Below, piece after piece: positions 34,927 to 42,547 of a stretch of 61,383 nucleotides of DNA (the stretch's first letter is position 1; every line of letters starts with the position of its first letter). The DNA comes from WLNJ01 sp037131165 (GTDB lineage Bacteria > Actinomycetota > Thermoleophilia > Solirubrobacterales > Solirubrobacteraceae), in the NCBI GenBank assembly GCA_037131165.1, contig JBAXRO010000004.1, forward strand, positions 1 to 61,383, in the 5' to 3' direction. The notes beneath the pieces are model-generated. The model was not told where the DNA came from, did no database searches, and worked only from the letters and a program-made list of their open reading frames with translations. The position numbers and the translations under genes were made by a program.

Positions 34927-35030
34927 CCGCTCTCGCACTCATCGCACTTCCCCTGATCGCCGTCAACGCACTGCTCGCCTTGGACCTCCATCGCGACGAC
35001 CACTACGACCGAAAGGACACCCCGAAGTGA
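34923..35030 (+). CDS. Tiny membrane protein
   Basis: 35 aa. N-terminal hydrophobic helix (ALALIALPLIAVNALLALDL) and a charged tail (HRDDHYDRKDTPK). Coupled to the 26-aa ORF before it and to the mIHF-like gene after it (GTGA). Function unknown. Confidence 0.5.
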   Translation: MTALALIALPLIAVNALLALDLHRDDHYDRKDTPK

Positions 35031-35341
35031 TCAGCCAACCCCTGCAGGCGCTCTCAGTAGCCAACGAAGTCAAGCAGTCCCGGTGTGCCCTCAAGCGCGA
35101 AGTGAAAGCCAGCGACCCGGCTGCCGCCCGCCGGCACGTCGCAGACGTGATCCTCGACCCGCCGCACTGGGCTGGCAACTGGCAACTCGCCGACGTCCTG
35201 TGCATCTTGCCGCGCTTCGGCACCACAAGGGCCGCATCGATCTGTCATCAGGCGCACACCTCAACGACTCGACGTCTCTGTGATCTCACCGACCGCCAGC
35301 GCACAGTGATCGCCCTGGCCCTATCCAACTCGACCAACTAG
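35027..35341 (+). CDS. mIHF-like nucleoid/integration host factor protein
   Basis: 104 aa, GTG start overlapping the previous stop. The C-terminal two thirds follow the actinobacterial integration host factor pattern: LADVLCILPRFGTTRAASI with the helix-two-turn-helix and TRRLCDLTDRQRTVIALAL. The N-terminal helix is basic (VKQSRCALKREVKASD). In actinobacteria mIHF bends DNA and aids L5 phage integration. Here a phage copy could act in replication, excision or transcription (inference). Confidence 0.75.
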   Translation: MISQPLQALSVANEVKQSRCALKREVKASDPAAARRHVADVILDPPHWAGNWQLADVLCILPRFGTTRAASICHQAHTSTTRRLCDLTDRQRTVIALALSNSTN

Positions 35342-35349
35342 GAGCACTC

Positions 35350-35757
35350 ATGGCAGCTGATCTGAACACCGTCTCAATGACCGGCAACCTCACTCGGGAC
35401 CCAGACGTCCGGTCCACCGCGGCCGGCACGCCGGTCGCGAACCTTCGCTTGGCGTGCAACACGCGCCGCAAGGTCGGCGATCAGTGGGAAGACAAGGCCA
35501 ATTACTTCGACGTGACCGTCTGGGGTGGCAAGGCTGAGGCTTGCGGCAAGTTCCTCACGAAAGGCCAGCCCGTCGCGGTCAGTGGCCGCCTCGAGTGGAG
35601 CGAGTTCGAGCACGATGGCATAAGGCGCCAGAAGGTCGAGATAGTCGCCGAAAACGTCAAGTTCATTGGTGGGGGACAGGACCGCAACGGAACTCAGGGC
35701 GCGGGCAAGTTTGACGCCCCGGCCGATGACACGAACCTCGACGAGATCCCGTTCTGA
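35350..35757 (+). CDS. ssb: Single-stranded DNA-binding protein
   Basis: 135 aa. OB fold with NTVSMTGNLTRDPDVRSTAA, VANLRLACNTRR, YFDVTVWGGKAEACGKFL and GQPVAVSGRLEWSEFE. It ends in the acidic tip DEIPF, which recruits repair and replication partners. Phage-encoded SSB in the replication cluster; TAGGAG upstream. Confidence 0.95.
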   Translation: MAADLNTVSMTGNLTRDPDVRSTAAGTPVANLRLACNTRRKVGDQWEDKANYFDVTVWGGKAEACGKFLTKGQPVAVSGRLEWSEFEHDGIRRQKVEIVAENVKFIGGGQDRNGTQGAGKFDAPADDTNLDEIPF

Positions 35758-36074
35758 TGAGCCGCCCGGATCTCAAGCAAAGAATGAGCGACGTCGGCGT
35801 GACTCAGACGTCGATCGCCACCGAGCTTGGCGTCAGTGCAAGCACCATCACGAAGTACCTGTCGGGGTCCGTGCCTCCCGTGTCGAAGAGCACGGGCAAC
35901 CGCATTGAGGCCGAGATCCTCAAGGCTCTTGAGGGCCGCGAGTCTAGTCACGATGCACAGATCGCGTACGCGAACCTGCAGGACAGGTTCCGTGACCTCG
36001 CTCAGGAGAATCGGCTGCTGCACGCCGAGGTTCGCAAGCTCAGGCGGTTCGTCGACAGGGTCGTCCATGGTTAA
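35757..36074 (+). CDS. XRE-like DNA-binding protein
   Basis: 105 aa, overlapping the ssb stop (TGATG). Residues 5-60 are a helix-turn-helix (GVTQTSIATELGVSASTITK). Residues 70-105 form a coiled coil (YANLQDRFRDLAQENRLLHA). A second potential phage regulator, perhaps acting against the repressor or controlling late genes. It overlaps the HNH gene by 8 bases. Confidence 0.7.
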   Translation: MSRPDLKQRMSDVGVTQTSIATELGVSASTITKYLSGSVPPVSKSTGNRIEAEILKALEGRESSHDAQIAYANLQDRFRDLAQENRLLHAEVRKLRRFVDRVVHG

Positions 36075-36405
36075 GCGCCGCGATTGGACAGCAGCGAGGG
36101 AGAAGGTCGATGACGAGGGCAAATGCCGCGTGTGTGGTGCAAGGGAGTCATCAACCGTGCACCTTGAGGCCGCGCACTTGTGGCCCAGAAGCATGGGTGG
36201 CACTCAAGACCCGAATGGGATCGTGCCGTTATGTCGCAGGCTTGTTCCCCCTGGTTGTCACGACTTGTTTGATGCGCACAGGTTGAACGTGGGGCACGTG
36301 TTGACCACTGATGAGCAGATGGAGTTGGTGAGGCAGTGCGGCAGTTTGGGGACGGCGATGCGCAGGGTGTACCCGATCGACTACAGGGAGGAGCAGGCAG
36401 CATGA
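36067..36405 (+). CDS. HNH endonuclease (second copy type)
   Basis: 112 aa from ATG 36067. CRVCGARESS, then HLEAAHLWPRSMGGTQDP, NGIVPLCRRLVPPGCHDLFD: the zinc-bound HNH motif with a wider spacing than the terminase-linked copy at 9039. Freestanding HNH genes in this place may be homing endonucleases or packaging helpers. Confidence 0.75.
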   Translation: MVKRRDWTAAREKVDDEGKCRVCGARESSTVHLEAAHLWPRSMGGTQDPNGIVPLCRRLVPPGCHDLFDAHRLNVGHVLTTDEQMELVRQCGSLGTAMRRVYPIDYREEQAA

Positions 36406-36635
36406 GTGAGTTCTTGAAGAAGTGGGATTTGATTTGCGATCAGGCCCGCGAAGAGGGAATCGAGATCTACATGGTGGGACCGGAGGTCAATGTGGCGATC
36501 AGGCCCGCTGTGTCAAATAGTGGCTACACGTCAGGCCTGTATTGGGTCAATGCGAGGCCGACAATCGCCAAGACCATGCACCCGTCGTTCATGCAGCCGA
36601 AGGTGCCGAAGCATGACCCGGAACGCGACCAATGA
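36402..36635 (+). CDS. Hypothetical phage protein
   Basis: 77 aa from the ATG at 36402 (ATGA overlap with the HNH gene). A short helix-strand protein (FLKKWDLICDQAREEGIEIY). No family recognised. Overlaps the next gene by 4 bases. Confidence 0.55.
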   Translation: MSEFLKKWDLICDQAREEGIEIYMVGPEVNVAIRPAVSNSGYTSGLYWVNARPTIAKTMHPSFMQPKVPKHDPERDQ

Positions 36636-36901
36636 GGAAGCGAGTAATCAACGGAGTCGAGGTCGAAATCGGACCAGACGCGGACCTTCGACGGGCGGAC
36701 TTGTATGGCGCGACTCTGACGGGAGCGGACCTTCGACGGGCGGACTTGTGGGGAGCGGACCTTCGACGGGCGGACTTGTATGGCGCGAACTTTCGTGGCG
36801 CGAGTTTGTTTGGCGCGAAGATGACGCAGGCCGACGTGGACAGCGCTTCGCTGACCAAGGCGCAGCGTGACTCACTGACCATCGTGGAGGCGGACGCATG
36901 A
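36632..36901 (+). CDS. Pentapeptide-repeat protein
   Basis: 89 aa. About nine A(D/N)LXX-type repeats (ADLRRADLYGATLTGADL, GANFRGASLFGAKM) form a right-handed beta-helix. Some proteins of this family mimic DNA and bind gyrase, but this one is short. The DNA contains three exact 25-bp units (36680-36704, 36725-36749, 36755-36779), so the helix can grow or shrink by recombination. Confidence 0.85.
   Translation: MRKRVINGVEVEIGPDADLRRADLYGATLTGADLRRADLWGADLRRADLYGANFRGASLFGAKMTQADVDSASLTKAQRDSLTIVEADA
36680..36779 (+). repeat. Three 25-bp exact repeats in the pentapeptide gene
   Basis: The unit begins GCGGACCTTCGACGGGCGGA and occurs at 36680-36704, 36725-36749 and 36755-36779, spaced 45 and 30 bases, both multiples of 15 (one pentapeptide). 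Identity at DNA level points to recent expansion. Confidence 0.95.
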
Positions 36902-37203
36902 AGTACGACCCGAGTTGGGAAGGACTTGTTGAGCAAGTCGATCAACACGGTCGCCTCCATTGGCCCGGGTTGGGGAACCGTGACTTTTGGGTGCAGCGCG
37001 TCGGCTGGCTTGATGTCACCCGCAGTATGGACATCTGCCTGACGGTTCCGCACGCTGACGACGAGTCCGTCCCATTCGTAGGGGAGGCACTACTGCGGTC
37101 AGTGTATTTGCACGGGTCGCGGCCCGCTATGGCTGACCTGATGTTGCTCTTGTGGAAGGCTCGGCGCGGTGCCGATCAGCAACTAGGGAAGAGTGACCAA
37201 TGA
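36898..37203 (+). CDS. Hypothetical phage protein
   Basis: 101 aa, ATGA overlap on both sides. Mixed alpha/beta with Trp-rich N-terminus (YDPSWEGLVEQVDQHGRLHW). Function unknown. Confidence 0.55.
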   Translation: MKYDPSWEGLVEQVDQHGRLHWPGLGNRDFWVQRVGWLDVTRSMDICLTVPHADDESVPFVGEALLRSVYLHGSRPAMADLMLLLWKARRGADQQLGKSDQ

Positions 37204-37454
37204 GCGCGTACACGACAAGTGAACTGGGCCGCATGAGCAAGATCGGCTTGGTTGCCGTGCTCGAGGAGGTCGCTGAGGAACGCGACGAATTGCTCGAAGC
37301 CAACGAGCACCTCAAGATTGCCGTGAGCCAACTTCGAGTTGAGCTTGCCGACACGATCGCTGAGGCAGAGCGTCGCCAGGTCATCGCACGGAGGGACGGG
37401 CACGAGGACGCCTTGCGGGATTTGTTGCGCGGGCAGGGAGGTAACCGGCCGTGA
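37200..37454 (+). CDS. Coiled-coil phage protein
   Basis: 84 aa, nearly all helical (LVAVLEEVAEERDELLEANE). Small coiled-coil proteins near an integrase include some recombination directionality factors of serine integrases, but nothing in this sequence proves that. Overlaps the next gene by 4 bases (GTGA). Confidence 0.55.
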   Translation: MSAYTTSELGRMSKIGLVAVLEEVAEERDELLEANEHLKIAVSQLRVELADTIAEAERRQVIARRDGHEDALRDLLRGQGGNRP

Positions 37455-37999
37455 AGTTGTGGTGCCGCAAGTGCCAAGACGAGACCAGCCTCGTCGACAA
37501 GGGCACGTGCCCCTTCTGTGACGCGCCACTGCACCCCTTGCCGCGCCGTCGAGGAGTGCCAGCCCGCATCCCCGACGCTGACCTTCGCGTCCTGCACCGC
37601 GCCTACCTGCAGGGACACAGTCTCAGGGCCCTCGGGGCCGCCGTATGGGAGCGGTACGGGTACTCGAGCACTAAGAGCGCAGCGAACGCGATCCACGCTG
37701 GCTTCGTTCGCCTCAAGCTGCCCAGGCGCGACAAGGCAGCGATGATGGCCGAACGCAACCGCGTGCACGGTCAAGCGACTCGCGACGGCGACCGGGACGC
37801 GTACCGCAGGTGGCGCCGCCGGCAGACGGGCGAAGTCAGGGGCGAGCTATGCAACGCCGTTCGCCAGCAGTACCCCCGCAAGGGCGCACAGTGCCGGAAC
37901 ATGGCACTCGCAGAGTCCGACTACTGCTTTGCCCACGACCCCGATCGCGCAGAGGAACGCGACCGCATCCTCACGGCCGCTCGGAGCCAGATCGCATGA
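37451..37999 (+). CDS. Zinc-ribbon/helix-turn-helix phage protein
   Basis: 182 aa, GTG start. Zinc ribbon at 1-25 (CRKCQ...CPFC), a helix-turn-helix-like middle (LHRAYLQGHSLRALGAAVWE), then a second Cys/His cluster (LCNAVRQQYPRKGAQCRNMA, DYCFAHD). Three putative nucleic-acid modules in one small protein near the end of the early operon suggest a late-gene activator, though this is inference. Confidence 0.65.
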   Translation: MKLWCRKCQDETSLVDKGTCPFCDAPLHPLPRRRGVPARIPDADLRVLHRAYLQGHSLRALGAAVWERYGYSSTKSAANAIHAGFVRLKLPRRDKAAMMAERNRVHGQATRDGDRDAYRRWRRRQTGEVRGELCNAVRQQYPRKGAQCRNMALAESDYCFAHDPDRAEERDRILTAARSQIA

Positions 38000-38298
38000 A
38001 CCTCTCTCTCGAAGCGAAGCAGAGCGTCAACGACGCATTCCAACGCGTCCTCGAGCGCCGCCGACCGGACCTAACTTGGCGGCCAATCGAACTGGCTCAA
38101 CGGGACGCGTCGCCCACGCTTCGGGACGGTGTTCGGCAGCTCGCCGTGCCACAAGACCAAGGCACGCTCGTCGACGGGCAACCGGCCACGTCGGACCATG
38201 ACCGCGTCCATCAGGCTGCCCAACAGCTCACGACGCTCAATGACCGTCAACGTCGGCCACGCATCCGTCAAGACGGCGACCTCATCGAAGCGGCTTAG
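37996..38298 (+). CDS. Possible phage ORF overlapping the integrase in antisense
   Basis: 100 aa from ATG 37996 (ATGA overlap with the zinc-ribbon gene). The first 25 residues (LSLEAKQSVNDAFQRVLERR) look like a real helix, but 228 bases overlap the 3' end of the leftward integrase gene. Beyond residue 25 the sequence may only mirror the integrase coding strand. Kept because of the coupling; weak. Confidence 0.35.
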   Translation: MNLSLEAKQSVNDAFQRVLERRRPDLTWRPIELAQRDASPTLRDGVRQLAVPQDQGTLVDGQPATSDHDRVHQAAQQLTTLNDRQRRPRIRQDGDLIEAA

Positions 38299-39519
38299 GG
38301 GAGCATGTTGAGCCATCTCGACCATGATCGCGTCGACCCGATCCTGCCTGACGCGCAGACCTTCCGTCCACGACTCAATGCTCAGCGCGTCAACGATCCG
38401 CTGATCACGAAACAGCTCCAACTCGGCGACCGCTTCCGAGAGCTGCTCGTCAAGGCTTGCACGCTCATCCGTTTCCTGACTGCCACCGAACCGCACGTCT
38501 TCGACCGCGGCAAGGAACCGGGCCTCCACCCAGGGCTCAATGACCCAGCCGGCGATCGACGCGGGCTCACCGCACTCCCCCGACGCGTACTCGCGCCTAC
38601 ACCGGTAGATCCGCGCGCGCTCGCCGGCTCGAGGACCGTGCTTGATAGTCATACGATCCGCCTTCATCACGTGCTGGCAGCCAGCACACCGGATCAAGCC
38701 AGCCAACAGAGCGGTGCTTTCCCTGCGCGGCGCCATGACCGCCCTCGGACGACTGGCCTTCTCGAACACTGCCCGACTGACGAGCGCCTTGTGAGCCGAC
38801 GGGTTGCGATGCTCACCACTGCGCGCCTCCCCGGTGTACACGGGGTTCTTGACTACCCGAGTGACCGCCCGAACATCCCAGTACGTCTGACCGTACGGAC
38901 CGGCGACCCCCGCAGCTCGAAGCATCTCCCCGATCTCACGCCACTCCGCTCCCTTCGCCGCCATCTGGAAGGCGCGCTTGACGTGCTTCGCTGCCACGGG
39001 ATCAGGCTCCAACACTCCACCTGGGCCGCGCACATACCCAGTCGGAGTAGCGCTGCTCACATGCACGCCACGCTCCACGGCCCTGCGGCGAGCATCGTTC
39101 CAAGAGTCCCTGATCCGATCAAGCTCGAACTCAGCGAGAATCAACATCAGCCGCTGCAGCATCTTGCCCGACGGTGTCTGAGGGTCAATGCCCTCCGCGA
39201 CACTGACAAACTGAGCGCCAGCCGCGTCCAGTCGCTTGATCAGCTCGAGCGCCCCAACCAAGCTTCTCGCGAACCGATCGACCTTCGCGACGACAATCCC
39301 TTCGGACACGCCCGTCTCGGCGCGCATCAGGGCAAGGTCAAGCCCGGGGCGAGCAACCTTGCCGCCACTGACGTCGAGATCCTCATGCCACATGCCGATC
39401 GTCACGCCGCGCAGCCCGGCCCAACGCGAGATCTGCTCGCGCTGCTGCTCGGGACTGATGAACGAATCCCCGCCGCGCCCCCTCGTCGAGGACACGCGCA
39501 CATACCCATCGAAAGCCAT
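38071..39519 (-). CDS. int: Large serine integrase
   Basis: 482 aa from the ATG at 39519 (MAFDGYVRVSSTRG); the frame is open farther, but that would run through attR into comEC. Ser10 is the likely nucleophile. Order: resolvase catalytic domain (1-155, with VAKVDRFARSL and EFELDRIRD), recombinase domain (170-270, ATPTGYVRGPGG), zinc ribbon (CAGCQHVMKADR...CRREYASGECGEP) and a coiled coil (LDEQLSEAVAELELF). It inserts and excises the phage at comEC. Its start lies 40 bases from the core, the usual int-attP layout. Confidence 0.95.
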   Translation of the reverse strand: MAFDGYVRVSSTRGRGGDSFISPEQQREQISRWAGLRGVTIGMWHEDLDVSGGKVARPGLDLALMRAETGVSEGIVVAKVDRFARSLVGALELIKRLDAAGAQFVSVAEGIDPQTPSGKMLQRLMLILAEFELDRIRDSWNDARRRAVERGVHVSSATPTGYVRGPGGVLEPDPVAAKHVKRAFQMAAKGAEWREIGEMLRAAGVAGPYGQTYWDVRAVTRVVKNPVYTGEARSGEHRNPSAHKALVSRAVFEKASRPRAVMAPRRESTALLAGLIRCAGCQHVMKADRMTIKHGPRAGERARIYRCRREYASGECGEPASIAGWVIEPWVEARFLAAVEDVRFGGSQETDERASLDEQLSEAVAELELFRDQRIVDALSIESWTEGLRVRQDRVDAIMVEMAQHAPLSRFDEVAVLTDAWPTLTVIERRELLGSLMDAVMVRRGRLPVDERALVLWHGELPNTVPKRGRRVPLSQFDWPPS

Positions 39520-39539
39520 TCCGCAAACCACCCTACACC

Positions 39540-39590
39540 GTTCTGTCCATACGAAAGGATGTAACGGCCGCAAGCGGACAGAACGTCGCG
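39540..39590. other. attR, right prophage/host junction
   Basis: The core ATGTAAC (39559-39565) joins phage sequence (ACGAAAGG before it) to comEC (GGCCGCAAGCGGACAG after it). The phage half-arm (39540-39563) is an imperfect inverted match to the left arm (7377-7400), 15 of 24 positions, around the dinucleotide AC. Confidence 0.85.
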
Positions 39591-41201
39591 CTGCTGCTCG
39601 TCCTTGCACTGCCGTTCCTCGTGTTCGCTGGCCTTGGCCTGAGGACCCGGCTCGTTGCCTGCGCCCTGCTGGCGTGCATCTACGTGCCGCTTGCCGGGGG
39701 CGAGTCGCCGATTCGGCGTGCGTGTGTCATGGCGCTTGCCGCCCTCGCCGCTCGGAGCAGGGGAACCCCGGGCGGAGTCCTCCACCCGCTGCTGCTTGCC
39801 GCGGCCGTGACGATCGCACTCGATCCCTCGGCGCCGCGATCGCTCGGCTGGCAGCTCTCCTTCGCGGCCGTAGCGGGGATGGCAGTGATCGGCCCGCCAC
39901 TGGGGCGGCTACTGGAACGGGGCGGGATCCCCAGCCCAATCGCGACCGCCGCCGCCATCACCTGTGCCGCAACGGCGACCACCACTCCGCTGATTGCCCA
40001 TGCGGTAGGGCGGGTCTCGTTCGTCGCGATCCCCGCGAACCTCATCGCCGAGCCGGCAGTCGCTGCCGCGATGGCGCTCGCCTTGGCGGCATGCCTGGCC
40101 GGGCAGGTCTCAGCCGACCTCGCCTCGCCGCTCGCATGGGCTGCCGCCCTGCCTGCATCGGCCGTTCTCGAGGTGGCCCACCTGCTCGGCGGACTCGATT
40201 GGTCGGCAGGGGATTGGAGACCGGGGCCCTTAACGACCGTCGCAGCGGTTCTCGCTCCCTTTGCCCTCGTGGCGGTCGCGAGCGGGTGGGGTCGCCCGGC
40301 GGCGAACAGGCGGCTCGGTCGTCAGTCTTCCGGCTCGGAATCCGCCCGAAGGCGCTGGCGCCGGCCGCTGGTGGCTCTCGCTGCCACGGGTGTCGGCCTG
40401 GCCGTCGCGACGCAGTTGGCGCCGAACTCCGAGCGCAGGGCGCACACGGTGCGCGCGCTCTTCCTCGACGTCGGCCAGGGGGACGCCGAGTTGCTGGTCG
40501 ACGGCGAGGCGGGGATCCTCGTCGACACCGGGCCGCCTGGGACCCCGATCGCCCGGATGGTCGAGGCGGCCGGGGTCAAGCGACTGGTCGCGCTTGTCCT
40601 GACGCACGGCCAGGCCGATCACGCAGGCGCCGTCGCCGACCTCCTGTCGAGGTTCCGACCCGAGGTGGTGATCGACGGCACCGTCGCGGCCCCGGGGTCG
40701 GTGACGGCGGAGGTCGACTCGCTCCTGAAGAGGGCCTCGGTGCCGCGGATCACGCCGAAGCCCGGCTTCAGGCTCGAGCGCGGATCTCTCTCCTTCACAG
40801 TCTTGTCGGCAGGGCGGGCCGACGCCGCAGGGGTCGGCTCTGGACCAGATCCCAATGGAGCGAGTGTGGTGGGCCTCGCAACGGTCGGCCCGCTCAGCGT
40901 CCTGTTGCCTGCGGACGCCGAATCGCCGGCGTTGTTGCCGCTGCCGCTTGAGCCGGTCGACGTGATCAAGATCGCTCACCACGGGAGTGACGACTCGGGG
41001 CTTCCCGAGGTGTTGGCCCGCACCATTCCACGGATCGGCGTGATCGAAACCGGGCCCAATCCCTATGGCCATCCGACCGGCTCGACCCTTCGTGCGGCGT
41101 CGGTGGTGGGTCGGCTGCTGAGGACGGACCTCGACGGTACGGTGGCCGTCGCCGAGCGCCCCGACGGCTCGCTCGTCACGGAGCGCCGGGCTCTGGACTG
41201 A
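39559..41201 (+). pseudogene. comEC: comEC 3' part, separated by the prophage
   Basis: Continues the ComEC frame from the core: VTAASGQNVALLLVLALPF, then the transmembrane competence domain and, from about 40450, the metallo-beta-lactamase-like C-terminal domain (VRALFLDVGQGDAELLVDG, LVLTHGQADHAGAV, KIAHHGSDDSGLPEVL). With the 5' part it would give about 712 residues, normal ComEC length. It has no own start in the lysogen. It ends 27 bases before holA, the usual co-transcribed neighbour. Confidence 0.93.
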
Positions 41202-41228
41202 GGAGAGCGCGGCGCCGGAGGGCTGCCG

Positions 41229-42233
41229 GTGGCGGCCCTAGACTCGCCCTCGATGGCAAGCTTCAAGGTCTCCTACCTGATCCACGGCGACGATCACGGC
41301 AGGATCGGCGAGCGCCGCTCGAACCTCCGGAAGCTCGCCGAGGGCGAGGCGGGAGAGGGAGGAGTCGAGATGCTCGAGGGCGAGGCCGCCACGCCCGACG
41401 CCACCGTCACGGCCGTCCTGTCGATGAGCCTCACGGTCGGCAGGAGGTTCGTGATCGTCGATGGCGTAGAACGCTGGAAGGCCGCCGACACCGAGGAGCT
41501 GGAAGGGGTCCTGCTCGACATGCCGTTGGACACCACCCTCGCCCTGTTCGCGCGCGAAGACGGGCGGGCGAAGGTCCACAAGTCGCTGATCGAGGCGGTC
41601 GAAAAGGGCGGTGGGGCGATCGCAGTCGAGTCGCAGGTGAAGCCATGGGACCTGCCCGACTGGGTCAGGGAGAGGGCTCGGGAGCTCGGGTTCGCGATCG
41701 ATCCGACTGCCGCCCGCGAGCTGATCGCAACCGTCGGCGAAAGGCAGCAGCGCCTCCAACGCGAGCTGGAGAAGATCGCCCTCAGCCTCGAACCCGGCGC
41801 CAAGGCGGACTCGGACACCGTCTCCGAGATGGCCGCAGGTTCGGCTGAGCGCAAGGTCTGGTCGCTTGCCGACTCGCTGATTGCAGGCCAGGGTCGCAGG
41901 GCGATCCGCAATTGGCTCGAGCTCGAAGCTCAGGGCGAGCGGTCCGGCGCGCTCGTCGGGATCGGCGCCAGGCGCCTGCGTGAAGCCATCGCGCTCGCCG
42001 AGCGGCTCGATCAGGGCGAGTCGCCGGCCTCGGTCCGCAAGGGGATGAGGATGCCGCCCAAGGCAGCCGATGCCTTCCTCAGGGACATCCGCCAAACGGA
42101 CGCCGAGGCGCTCCGCGACCGGCTCTCAGCCTTGGCGGACCTGGAGGTCGTCACCCGAGGGGGTGGCCGACCGATGAGCGAGGGCACCGCCGTCGCCGGC
42201 GCATTCGACTCGATGTTCGGCCAAGCCTCGTAG
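41229..42233 (+). CDS. holA: DNA polymerase III delta subunit
   Basis: 334 aa (GTG 41229 with GGAGGG upstream; ATG 41253 is an alternative). Part of the clamp loader that opens the beta clamp. Features are YLIHGDDHGRIGERRSNLRK at the N-terminus, LSMSLTVGRRFVIVDGVERW, and the C-terminal helical collar (KVWSLADSLIAGQGRRAIRN). comEC-holA-rpsT is a conserved bacterial order. Being essential, it needs a promoter that survives prophage insertion upstream. Confidence 0.92.
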   Translation: MAALDSPSMASFKVSYLIHGDDHGRIGERRSNLRKLAEGEAGEGGVEMLEGEAATPDATVTAVLSMSLTVGRRFVIVDGVERWKAADTEELEGVLLDMPLDTTLALFAREDGRAKVHKSLIEAVEKGGGAIAVESQVKPWDLPDWVRERARELGFAIDPTAARELIATVGERQQRLQRELEKIALSLEPGAKADSDTVSEMAAGSAERKVWSLADSLIAGQGRRAIRNWLELEAQGERSGALVGIGARRLREAIALAERLDQGESPASVRKGMRMPPKAADAFLRDIRQTDAEALRDRLSALADLEVVTRGGGRPMSEGTAVAGAFDSMFGQAS

Positions 42234-42280
42234 TCGACCCGGGGGTCGCCGGACAGATAGTCAGGCCGTGAAGCGGGGAC

Positions 42281-42547
42281 TCAGGACTGAGTCGAGGAGG
42301 CTGTGCGAGCCGCGCGTGCCTTGCGGCGGGCACCGGTGTTTCGGTGCATCGCGCCACGTTGCACGGCGCGATCGATAGCGCTGACGAGCTGGCGGTGCTC
42401 CTCGGCGACCTTGGTCGCATCGCCTTCGGCCGCAGCCGACTCGAGACGGCGGAAGAAGGTCCGCACACGGGAGATCATGCGACGGTTCTCCTGTCGCTCT
42501 CGCTCGGTGCGCGCATTGCGCTTTCGCTGTGACTCGATGTTGGCCAT
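42281..42547 (-). CDS. rpsT: 30S ribosomal protein S20
   Basis: 88 aa from ATG 42547 (MANIESQRKRNARTERERQ). Basic helical protein binding 16S rRNA; RMISRVRTFFRRLESAAAEG and a basic tail (RNTGARRKARAAR) match the family. A longer frame to 42658 has no support. Its start codon abuts the possible murJ start on the opposite strand. Confidence 0.95.
   Translation of the reverse strand: MANIESQRKRNARTERERQENRRMISRVRTFFRRLESAAAEGDATKVAEEHRQLVSAIDRAVQRGAMHRNTGARRKARAARTASSTQS

Noticed and set aside
36490..36870. 126-codon frame with GPSTGGLV repeats
   Set aside because: Alternative frame of the pentapeptide-repeat gene; its repeats come from the same DNA repeats, and the coupled ATGA chain supports the other frame.
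39520..39609. Longer integrase with 30 extra N-terminal residues
   Set aside because: The extension crosses attR into host comEC, so it would not exist in the free phage; MAFDGYVRVS at 39519 is the family-like start.
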